From the NCBI RefSeq assembly GCF_001949145.1, contig NW_019091594.1:97930-160053 (forward strand): a stretch of DNA of 62,124 nucleotides, given 5' to 3'. Below the pieces are notes generated by a model that saw only the letters and a program-made list of their open reading frames with translations, made no database searches and was not told the DNA's origin. This stretch comes from Acanthaster planci (lineage: Eukaryota > Echinodermata > Asteroidea > Valvatida > Acanthasteridae). This document shows, piece after piece, positions 23,061 through 35,000 of this stretch; position 1 is the first letter of the stretch; the number at the start of each line of letters is the position of its first letter. The position numbers and the translations under genes are program-made.

Positions 23061-26000
23061 GTTTGTTGAAGAGCCACAGATCATGAGCATGTGTGCTAGT
23101 TTGTTAATTTCTGTAGTCAGTGTTGAGATGTGAAAAAAAAAGTGTTTTTAAAGTACTGTTTCTGGATTGAATCGGATTGAGAAATATGGGCAATTTACAA
23201 CAGTGCGCCTCCAAGAGTTTGAAACGCGTTGGCCAATCACATAATGCAAAATCTGTCGACCCTTTCCAAATCCACATTGAGAAAGATTTTGCACGTCATG
23301 ATTGGCCAACGCATTTCGAACTCTTTGAGGCGCACTGTTGTGAATCGCCCGTATTGTCCTGTAGCTTAATTTTTACTTAAGTGCAAAATGAAGGATATAA
23401 CCAATCCCTTGATTGGGAGGTTACAGGTACATGTAAGATGTCTCCTTCAGTATGGATGACTGTGAATATGAGTGTGATTTAAAGTAATTGGAGTAGCTTA
23501 ACCTGAACTTACTTTACGCAAAGTCAACAACTAAATGACTAAAGCACTAAAAAAAAATTCATAACAAGAATTGGTAGTTTGCACAAAACACTGTTGATGG
23601 CTGTCATGTCCCTCTTGATGAAAATTGCATTTCAGTTTGTGGGATGTCATTCATGTAAAAATACACAAGTAAATTTTAATTACCAATAGCTTCATTGACA
23701 TTTCTTCATTATTACCAAGAATATTTGTGTGTAAACAGAAAAGTAATGTAAAAAAATAATTGTATCAAGCTGAAGGCACATACATGTAGCATGTGTTTGA
23801 ATCATTTGCAAAATAAAAAGAGAAATTGGTTGATAATCTACAGAATGAGATGATGTAACGTTTTTCCAGTAGTGTATCTTACGGTAATTTTCTTTGTTAG
23901 GGTTTTTACAGATGAATTCGATTTTATGTTTGTTTTATCTGTCCTTTATTAGGAAACCTAGAATTTGCATTGCGTTGACATTGATCATGGAAGCAGCTTG
24001 TTTCCTGTGTTGACAACTATTGATAATTAAACTACCGTGTTTGCCAGTCTTTTTTAAATATCCTCTTAAATGTAGTATTTTTCATTTTAATTTTTTTTGT
24101 TAGTGCTGTATTAACAATGTGGCTTTCAGCTTGCTCTCTAGCTTAAAAAAACTTTAACATTTACGCAGGTTGTCGACAATGGGAAAGGTTTATCAAAAGA
24201 GGATTTTGAACTTATTGGTCATCGTTACGCCACCAGCAAATGCCGTCAACTGTCTGATCCAGATGACTTGAGATACTTTGGATTTAGAGGGGAGTCTTTA
24301 GCAAGCATCATTCACATCTCAAGAATGCTTGAAATTGTCAGTAGAGCAAAAAGGTGTGACATCACTTTGTCAAAACTTTTTCACGACAGCAAGTCAGAGG
24401 TATGTGAAATGTACATGTACATTTATGTCCTAACCCCCCTCCTGTTGGAAAGATATGTGATACAATTGAGCAAATGATCTTTGGTCAGGAATGTATATTT
24501 CAAATACAGTTTTTATTTCAAGAGACATGTCTGAATAATTCCTGGCATCATGTGTCATGTCTTTCTAAGTTCAGCAGTGAAGACAGCACTGTATTCTATA
24601 TTAGCAACCCACAAATTGCTGCGATCAACAAAGACTCGCTTTGCTTGAATAAAAAATCACGTTTGCAGTTATGCCACACCGTGCACACACTATCATTCAC
24701 TGTATCCTCCACCCTGGATTTATCTGTTTGGGTTGTGTAATGTTTATTCCATATACACAAGGTCTGGAGGTACATGTATGTTCTGAATGTCTCTCACCTG
24801 AAGCATACATGTACATGTACCTGTACCTGTCAACTGTTCTTATTAATCAGAACAGTTCTGAATTTTGGAAGAGGAAAAAACTCTGAAAATGTCTCTTACA
24901 TGCTCACTGAACATGTGGGAAGTTTGCTCATCCCCAGTTAATGTGTACATGTACATGTGGATTCCCAGAGCATGGGGAGTAGGAGGAGTATGGAGATACT
25001 GTGCCATCTCTGAAATCACTGGACCATCTCTGAAATCTCTTTGCCATTTCTGCCAAACCTAACCCTAAGGCTGAAAACCTTTCACAGTCTTTAGACGGCG
25101 CTGACCCAACCCCAGACCTGGAGACCTTGAATGACATGGAGGGACTGGATGCATTTAAATGCGTCTTCTGGAGTTGACCAGAAAAAGGGAGAACAAAATT
25201 ACAAAAAAGGAGAGAATAAATAAAGAGACACACACCATGCTACCTAAAGATGAGGATGACAGTTTGTGACAACTTTAACAAACAAAAACCATTATCAGAC
25301 TTTAAAGTAAAAAAAAAAGATTCAGTTAGCGCTTTCTGTTTTTCATGTTTGAATTTGATCCAGCTAGGAGGATCAGATCCGGCAAGGGGGATCAGATCCG
25401 GATCAAAAATGTGTGTAAATGCAACTGGGGTCTTTGCTGGTAATGTTTCCTTGTGAAGGTCAGTTAAGCGTGCCAGGGTTTCCCCTGCCTATTCAGCTGT
25501 GAGGTGACCCACTTCACTGATTTGAGTGACCACCTCAGGCTTTTCTGTTGAACTTTACCAACTCGCACTTAAAATAGACAAAGAAGGAAGGAAAGAGCAA
25601 ACTAACTTGAATATTTTGAAATAGATCAGTTCAAATTGTTCAGAAAGGTAAAGAAGGACACAGAATACAAGATTAACTTATTTCGGAGGGGAAATTTAGA
25701 GTATATGTAAATATATTATTAGACCCTATAGAATTTATTTTAGGCCTTTTTAAAAACATGCTTTTGTTTTGGGCACTAGAATTTTGGCAAAATTTGTTTG
25801 ACCACCTCACATATATAACAGCGAACACTGTGTCCACGGAGGTCTTCATTTACCCTTTAAGTCTCAAATGAATCACTTCTGAACCGATTTGTAAGTTGTG
25901 ACAAATGATAATTATGAAATTAAACCAGGTGTTTCACAGATTATTTGGGCCGGATTATTTGCTCAAAATATCAACAATTAAAAACCAGCGAGTAAATAAA

Positions 26001-29000
26001 AATGATATATGGCATGAGCTTTAGAAAATGGTGCAAAAAAGGACCCAAACCCTTGTTCTTCTGCGAGTGTTACAACCACATTTTCATCAAGTAGGTTTCC
26101 ATATTAATCGAAGTACAGTATACTGTACACTGTGACTTCCGGATGTCTGTCAGTATGTCATGCTGACATTGCAGAAATATTTTGCTGCCTCATGGTCTGT
26201 TTGACCTTTAAAATCAACTCGGATTCATTTGATGTTCATGAGCACCTCCATGGAAGTGCAACGATCCTGGATTTTTATCTTTGTACCGAAGTTTCTCAAA
26301 AGAAAATTTGTTAAGCTGATGACGTTCTCCAAAAAAAGACATGCGAGGCATACAAACTATGGTTCATGATAAAAATCAAATGCTCTGGGTTCTTAAATTT
26401 GATGTAATGTTGAGTAACTTTGAGTGGGATACTGAGCACTACATGTGAGAGCGAGAGCATTTTCAGTAATGACAGATGTCATGCAGTTTCCATCAAACTT
26501 CTTGAACATCATCAAAACTTTCCTCATATGATATACGCAATGAATTAGAACTTAGAATTTTCGGTGGTTGAAAGGTGTAAGACCTGCCAGATATGCTGGT
26601 ATTATCCCCACATGCACACAACCAGAGAAATGAACTCAGGGACAGGTGGACACTCGCATTCTAGCTTTTGTCGATTGGCCTGAGCAGCTGTTTGAACTTG
26701 ACATAGTTCAGGTTGTTCCTGCCTGAATCTTGTGACGCGGAACTGCAAAAAATTTACGTTGCGCGCAATCAAAGTATAGCTACTCAGCAATATATGGAAA
26801 TAGTTCCCGCCCGAAGCTGGTGACGTGGAACTGCAAATATATCTTACATTGCGTTTCAGGCAAAGTGTAGCTATTCAGCAAAATTTACAGAGATTGTTCC
26901 CACCCGAGCCTGGTGACGCGGAACAGCAACAAATATCAGCAAAAGTACCGGTACTATGGCAATCAGCAACTGTCAGCGACTGTTCCCGCCAGAGCCTGGT
27001 GACGCAGAACAGCAACTCATATCAGCAAAATACATAAAGCTGTCAGCAAAATGTATGAAAAGCAATTATCAGCATTTGTTTCCGCCCAAAGCACATTGAG
27101 CAGTAAATTAATTTTTGGAATGTACCTGCGTGGTAAAGCAAAGCCTTTGATATGCAAATTCAAACAGCAATTCCCTCTGGCAGAATGCAAAATTACCCAA
27201 CTTTCATGAACAAATTAACAAGGATTTACTCCAGCATACGATAACTTTGGGCCAACCACCTTCTTTTAATTTGGCCCTTAACAATGTAGCGCCTCCCCCG
27301 ACAAAGGAAGGGGTCAGGCCTTTCCTTTCGGCACATTCCCATAAGTGTCGCAAATAAGAATCAGTGCCTTAAAACCGAGATCAATTTGCGGTCCCTGAAT
27401 GAAATTCACGTCGAACAACCACCTAAGTTGGTGACTTTGCCAATTCTAAGAAGGGCAAAACCCCCCCCCAAAAAAAAACCATTAAGGAAAAAAAGGGGGG
27501 AAATTCCCTTCTGGCTCCGTAAAACTGGCAACCGAGTACAGGATTTACTGGATCGCTATCAATTACTCTAAAATGGGCAAAGTGGACTACCGACGGAATG
27601 CGCATCAACATTTTTTGCAAGGCAACAAAAGAGTATCGAAGTAAGCTACGGCTGACAGGTGGTGGCACTGACGAGGTGGAGGAGAGTTGCTTTTGCAAAA
27701 CAGACAGATTTCCTCTTCTCCAACCAAACACCACGGCTGCTCAGGAAAAGTGACGGGAGTAACTCTCTCCAGTAACTAGTTCGAGGCATTAAATCACCGT
27801 GCCAGCAACCGCACGTGAACACTACTGACCCACTTAGTGACAAGGGCCTCCAATGTCCCGCGGTGATAAATTATTTGAAGTTGCAATTTATTTTGCCTCA
27901 AATTGATTATTGGAGTGATTTAAAACAGTAAAGGGAATGAAAAGAGCCAAGTCTTTCGGATCATTTTCTGTGAGTTTTGTACTTTTTATGGCTCATTTTT
28001 CTTTGAAAGTCTTTCTGAGGGGTTTAATGTTAATTACATGAACATCTTTTAAAAACTTTACTGATTTTCTTTGTTGTTGGGAGAATAACTCGACTGTGCC
28101 AAGCTAATTTATTTTAAATTTGGCATGCTTGTAAAGACACTGCCTATCATTACAAATTATCGTTACATTTTGTTGTCATTTGAAGTTCAAGGAGTCATGC
28201 CTGCCAGCCCTGCATGCATTGAGCACCACAGTGGAAAAAATATATATTATTTGGTGACCTTTCTCAGAAATAGGTGCGTCCCGCAGGAATGGTACAGACT
28301 GTTTGATTTTTGCACCATTGATGTCAAAATAATCGCAAAGAGTAAGGCCTACTCTAAAAACTCCAAAAGGCTTAAACCCATGAACAAAAACTTGTACTGC
28401 AGTGATATCTGAACAAAATATTGGAAGCGGCAGATTCTGCCCCTCCCCGTGGCTCTTTTAGGGCTAAACTTTAAAAAAAGCTCATAAGTCCATGGAATGA
28501 TACACAACGTAAAAAATAAACCCCCAAATGGGCCAATTTCGAAACATGGCAGCAAATGCAAATGGTGCATACTACCTTTTAATAATGGAAATTTTTTGTT
28601 CTTTTTATTGATTTACATTTAGGTCTTTGAGACTCCAGCAAAGAGACCAAGTGTGGGAACAACTGTTACAGTGCATGGTATTTTTCACAGAATGCCTGTC
28701 AGAAGAAAGATAACATCAGATAGTCTGGACTATGGAAGAGTTTGCCAAAGTATTGAAAGTCTAGCTTTAATACATCCACATGTGTCATTCTCGCTACGTG
28801 ATGATAGCACAGGAACCAAGTCAATCCAGACGTACGTCACATCATCTGTAATAAACACATTTAGATGTCTTTTTGGTCAGTCTCAAGCAAAAGGTTTGAA
28901 GGAGGTAACTTACCAGTGTGGAACATTTTCTTTGTCTGGCTATATGAGTGTTGAAGGTCACCACAACAAAAGTTTGCAATTTATATATGTAAACAGCCGC

Positions 29001-32000
29001 CTGGTTGTGAAGACAAGACTCCACAAAGCCATCAATTATCTTCTCAGAAAGTCTTTGATTACACACTACAGGCCTGTTATTGCATCTACTGAAATGTCAC
29101 CGACAGAGTTGTCTAATAGCCCTTGTAGTGCAACAAATCTGTATGGTGTCTTTGTGTTGAATATCAAGTGCCCTCTCTCTGAGTTCGACATTTGCCTGGA
29201 GCCATCTAAATCTTGGGTGGAATTTAAAGAATGGAGTGAAATACTGAATTGCATTGAGCAGCTTGTAGACCGCTTTCTCACCAGAGAAAACCTGACAATG
29301 AAAAAAAATGTGGAGAAATGTACAACCAGTCTTGGTGACAACTCTAACCTCATGCTTCGTAATGATTACAGTCATGATAAAGATTTAGAAAATCCCCAAG
29401 TAGCTAAATGGGGTGGTTGCAATTCGGTGTCCCAGAAATATGGGAAAGGCATAAGTGCATCTTCTCGCAACAACACTTTACAGTCCTTGACTGTCAGAAG
29501 GCCTCCATGCAAATTTGCTTGTGAATCAGCCAGTAACGTTTTTCCAAAAAAGACCAGCTCAAATTGTGTCTGTCACAAAGATTTGGAGACTTTGGTTTCG
29601 GAGGCAAAAGAAAACTCAAAAGTGCAAGTTGTGCTTGACCAGATTTCCAGTGAAGAAGATGTAGCCAAGGACAAACCTGCCTCAGAAGAAAAGGAAATAT
29701 TTTCATTTGATAGTTGTGATGCTGAACATCCGTCGAAAAAAAAGCCAGGAGAATGTGAAAAAAAAAAAAACCTTGCTGTACGACAACCCTTTTTGACATC
29801 TGCTTCAATTGACACGTGCATGATGTACTTCGCAAGGACAGATCATTTGCTTAATGAATGTAAAACGGAAGCCAAACAGCAAATGTCCATTGGTGACAGT
29901 GATTGTAATGCAGTGTCAACAGAAGTTAATGTAAAGCCAGAACTGAAAGTGGAAATGCAGTCTGAAGAATCAAAGGATGTGCTTGGCATGTCTTGCTTAT
30001 CAGAATACAAAGAAAATTCTCAGAAGTTGTCAAGGGGTCCAAGAGCACTCTGCATTCAGTGTGAAGGATGTGACATTTGTGATCAAGTCAGCCCACCTGG
30101 CACAGGAGAAGTATCACAGACATGTGATTTGAAGAATAAAAGAAGTTGTAAGGTTGAATGCACAAAGTTGCTGTTTGACAAAACCAGTAGCGTTCAACAA
30201 GAAGGAAGCAAAAGGGCAGAACAAATTGATTTCCTGGAGAATTGCTTGTTAGATGTCCAAGTGAACAATGGAGACACATCAAGCACATCCCAAGAGCAAA
30301 ATAAAAGTGAGGTATATGACTGTTTGCTCAGTACATCAAGAACAAGGACACCACACAAGTTGGAAAATGTTAATAAAAGACTTACCTGGAACCACAAAAC
30401 AAGTCTGGATTCAAGTTCAAGTTCTGATGTCTTAGGGTGTGACTCAGAGTGTGATAATATGGTGTCAAATTCAAATCTTCTCATCAAGAAGGATAAAATA
30501 CATGATTACCTGCCTTTGTTAGAATCACCAAGTTTGGAATCAAAAGACAATGTAAGAAAAGAATCCCAGATAAATGAAAAGGATGTACATGTACATCAAG
30601 AAATTACCGACGTCAAGCCAACGCAACATGTTATTTATCTCAAATCAGTCACAGCAGATGGAAAACACAATATTGCAAATGGCACTTCATCTTCACCTTG
30701 CCAATCTGTAAATGTACACGCAAGCTCTTTGCAGATGTTTAAGAAGTCTATCCAAGGAAATTGTCCACCTGATTTGACTCTCAGAAAAGATAACAATGGC
30801 GCCAGTACCAGTGAGTTCACTTCAAAATGGACAGAGGTGCAAATTCAGTCTGGTAATACTACCAGTGTACCTCGGCTGTTGAAGAGGAGATTTACTCATG
30901 GATTTATAATGCATGAAAATGATGCAGCTAAGAAATCCCTAACAAATCAGCAGATATTGATGCAAGTTCCTGTACACAGAGTCAGTGGTATAGATCCTGC
31001 AGACTGTGGGAATGCTTTGGTAAAAAATTCGAACATGGAGAATGTGGAAAATGAGAAGACACCACATTTCTATACTTCTGCCAAAAAGCCAAGAATTGAT
31101 AATGAAAATGCGAGATGGTTCCCAGACAATTTTGAAAGCCTTCAGGCAGCTGAAACTATAGAAGCTTTTTATGCACCACAAAACCATGGAGTTAATGCAC
31201 AGGACCAGGCATATGTGGAGGCTAGTGAGTTAAAACTTGAGGAAAAAGAATGGAAAGATACAGAACATGATGGTACCCTACAAAGACCAAATTTGAAAAG
31301 ACTAAAGCAAAGTCCAGTCACACTAGTGTCAATTGCAAGCGATGTAGAAATACAAAACGGTGTAGTAATTAACAGGGACCAGGAGAGCAAGATACTTGAA
31401 AAAACAGTCCATGAACCCCTGATGCAAAGCTTTGCGACCTCGGATGATTTTATTCAACCATTGGAAAGGCTTTTACAACCAATTGCCTTCACCAAGAATT
31501 CAGTATTAGAAAAAGATGTACCTGCTGCTTGTGTAAAAGATCCTACATCTTTGTCTGCCGGCACACATAAAGATAAGCAATTGGGCAAACCGGCTGACAC
31601 AAACACAGTTGACTCAAGTTGGTTAACATCTGTAGCGAATTCACACATCGGTATGGACTTCCTGTCCCTATCAGCAGAGATTGATGATGGATTAGATGCA
31701 CTTCCTATGGAGACTCAAGAGAAAGAATTTATCAGTGATGCAGAAATACTCTTTAAACGTGCTGGAACCCCTTGTTGCAGCAATCATGTTGAAGAAAAAA
31801 CTTTAAGAGCAACACAGCTATCTCCTTCTTGTGCACAGACACATTCAGTAGCAGCATTAGAAACAATCTTCAGCAGGAGCTGTTGTCAAGAAATTCCCCG
31901 TAATCATCAGGATACAAGCAGTGGAAACTTGCCAGCACCTGTTGTGCATCTTCTTGGTCCAGACATACGCAAGTTAAAGGAAAAGAAATTGCTTGATCTG

Positions 32001-35000
32001 ACTCAATCCGATTCAACATGTGTAATCCCTCATAATGAGGCTATTGTTTGCCTTGATGATGCATCCCATGAATTGACTAAACAGGGACTGCCCGAAGGTC
32101 CAATCTGTGGAGATAATGAAAGTGGGCATGCTACAGAATTTGAAAATGCTCCATTTGAGTACTTAACATCAAACAGTGATACCAATTTTTCAGCCTCTGT
32201 GCTTGATAAAACTCTAGTGAAACAATGCCACATGGAAGAAGGTCCCACTCAGTATGTCTGTGAAAGTGTACTGGTCACAAATAATCATGACGGAAACCCT
32301 GTAAATGCTAAAGAATACAGTAAAAGAAGAAATGACACTCAATCTGAGGAAATTCAACGTGAAAGTGTGACAACACTATCTACAAATGCATGCTGTTTTG
32401 ATCACAGTCTAAAAAGTGTGTCTTCATTGGATGGAAATACAACAATTTGCCCATCAGCACATGTTTACACATTTTGTAAAAAACGAACGAGTAAATGCAG
32501 TGCAAATATGAGGAAACAAGTGGAAGTTGATCTAAGAACAGGTAACTGCCATTTGGAAAGATCTCATGGAGATAACTTGCGATCCTTGGAAGATGCAATA
32601 TCACAGGAGGAGACAGTTGATATTGGATATCACCAGTGTCCAGTAATTAGACCCATCGGTGAGTTTTGGTGTAAAATTTATTTGTTGGTTTTTTTGTATA
32701 CTGTGGGAAAGCCTTTGTTTGTTTGTTTTTTTGCTTTTCCACATATTGGGGAAAAGCATTGTTGAAATTTTTCCTTTTTGTTTTTACTTTTTCCGCATAG
32801 TGCAGGAAAGCCTTTGTTTTTCAACTTTTTAAATTTTTAAAAAAATTTGTTTTGGCTTTTCCGCATAGTGCGGGAGAGCCTTTGTTTTTGTACATGTACT
32901 TTCCCCCGTCCCTTTTTTTGGGGGGGGGCTGTTTCTTCTAGGTCTTCTATCTAAAATCCCACCTCGTGGGTCTCTCTTATAAACTTCAGAACTGCCGGCT
33001 AAAGTCTGTGTGGTGCAGTGTTGAAATGAAGTAAGCGCTCATTCTAGTCATTAATATGCAGGAAATGAAGAAGCAGTTTCACCAGTTTATTTCCTTTTTA
33101 CCATGAGTGGTTAGACTGTAAATGTATTAGCAATAAGAGAGAACTTATGGAAAATGTACTGCATGTTATTAACTTAATAGTTTATCTTCTATTGATATAC
33201 ATGTGGGAGAAATATAATATTGTTAAATATATAAAAAGATATAAAATTCTTTCTCATAAATGTCATCATGAAGGCATCACCATGGTTTGTGTTCTACATC
33301 ATTTATGTATGAATTTTAAGCGACTGCATCTCATGAAGGGTAGGTCCAATGAGCATTATACTTTGTTTATGGATAACTATGACATCTAGATGAAAGGTGA
33401 CATCATGATAACGCTGTTTGACTTTTACAAATTCTTTATGCTTCATGTATTTCAACATTCTTTCCAACGCGTCTTTTGAACTAAACAAAGGTATTTTCAT
33501 TATTTTGTGAGACCAAAAGTATATGGAGTACATGTGACATGTGTGGGTTGTTTCGACAATTTGTGGCATCATGATGACGTTATTCAAATTAAAGTTTCAT
33601 ATACATGTATTAAATAAATTAAGATTATTGTCAAATCCACAGGGTAGGTCACGTGATGACATCATCAGGACGTCATAAATTTGGACTTATGCTTTTGTTT
33701 CATGGTCGTTGTTGGGTGTAACTCTGACACTTGAAGATTGGCAACTAACTGAGATGTTTGCAAAGTCAATAGGCTGAAATAATTATTAGAAATAATAAAT
33801 CAATTGATGACATCATCATGATGTCATTGTTCTAGGAGCATCTAAGTTTGATGAAGATCCAAAGTTGTCAACGGATTAAAGTCGATGGTGGAAGAAACNN
33901 NNNNNNNNNNNNNNNNNNNNNNNNNNNNNNNNNNNNNNNNNNNNNNNNNNNNNNNNNNNNNNNNNNNNNNNNNNNNNNNNNNNNNNNNNNNNNNNNNNNN
34001 NNNNNNNNNNNNNNNNNNNNNNNNNNNNNNNNNNNNNNNNNNNNNNNNNNNNNNNNNNNNNNNNNNNNNNNNNNNNNNNNNNNNNNNNNNNNNNNNNNNN
34101 NNNNNNNNNNNNNNNNNNNNNNNNNNNNNNNNNNNNNNNNNNNNNNNNNNNNNNNNNNNNNNNNNNNNNNNNNNNNNNNNNNNNNNNNNNNNNNNNNNNN
34201 NNNNNNNNNNNNNNNNNNNNNNNNNNNNNNNNNNNNNNNNNNNNNNNNNNNNNNNNNNNNNNNNNNNNNNNNNNNNNNNNNNNNNNNNNNNNNNNNNNNN
34301 NNNNNNNNNNNNNNNNNNNNNNNNNNNNNNNNNNNNNNNNNNNNNNNNNNNNNNNNNNNNNNNNNNNNNNNNNNNNNNNNNNNNNNNNNNNNNNNNNNNN
34401 NNNNNNNNNNNNNNNNNNNNNNNNNNNNNNNNNNNNNNNNNNNNNNNNNNNNNNNNNNNNNNNNNNNNNNNNNNNNNNNNNNNNNNNNNNNNNNNNNNNN
34501 NNNNNNNNNNNNNNNNNNNNNNNNNNNNNNNNNNNNNNNNNNNNNNNNNNNNNNNNNNNNNNNNNNNNNNNNNNNNNNNNNNNNNNNNNNNNNNNNNNNN
34601 NNNNNNNNNNNNNNNNNNNNNNNNNNNNNNNNNNNNNNNNNNNNNNNNNNNNNNNNNNNNNNNNNNNNNNNNNNNNNNNNNNNNNNNNNNNNNNNNNNNN
34701 NNNNNNNNNNNNNNNNNNNNNNNNNNNNNNNNNNNNNNNNNNNNNNNNNNNNNNNNNNNNNNNNNNNNNNNNNNNNNNNNNNNNNNNNNNNNNNNNNNNN
34801 NNNNNNNNNNNNNNNNNNNNNNNTAGAGATTTTGTCAGTCTTACGCACAGAACAAATCGCTTTTTTGCAAAGTTATCTTTTAAAAGTATGACAATTTGTT
34901 ATTTGATATCGTGGAAGTTTCTGCTAATGACATCATTATCACATGATATTAATTTAATCTATAAAACCTCCATTTCTAAAAATCTCTATAATTCTGATTC

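Noticed and set aside
23187-23351. MicroRNA precursor
   Set aside because: The stem is much longer than a microRNA hairpin and ends in TA-flanked TIRs, so a MITE explains it better.
32659-32765. Read-through extension of the giant exon as the true MLH3 C-terminus
   Set aside because: A consensus GTGAGT donor follows 32658 and exons 4-8 continue the conserved protein in phase. The extension is low-complexity repeat.
33848-34891. 347-codon ORF across the intron-3 gap
   Set aside because: Almost entirely N; only a few real residues at each end.
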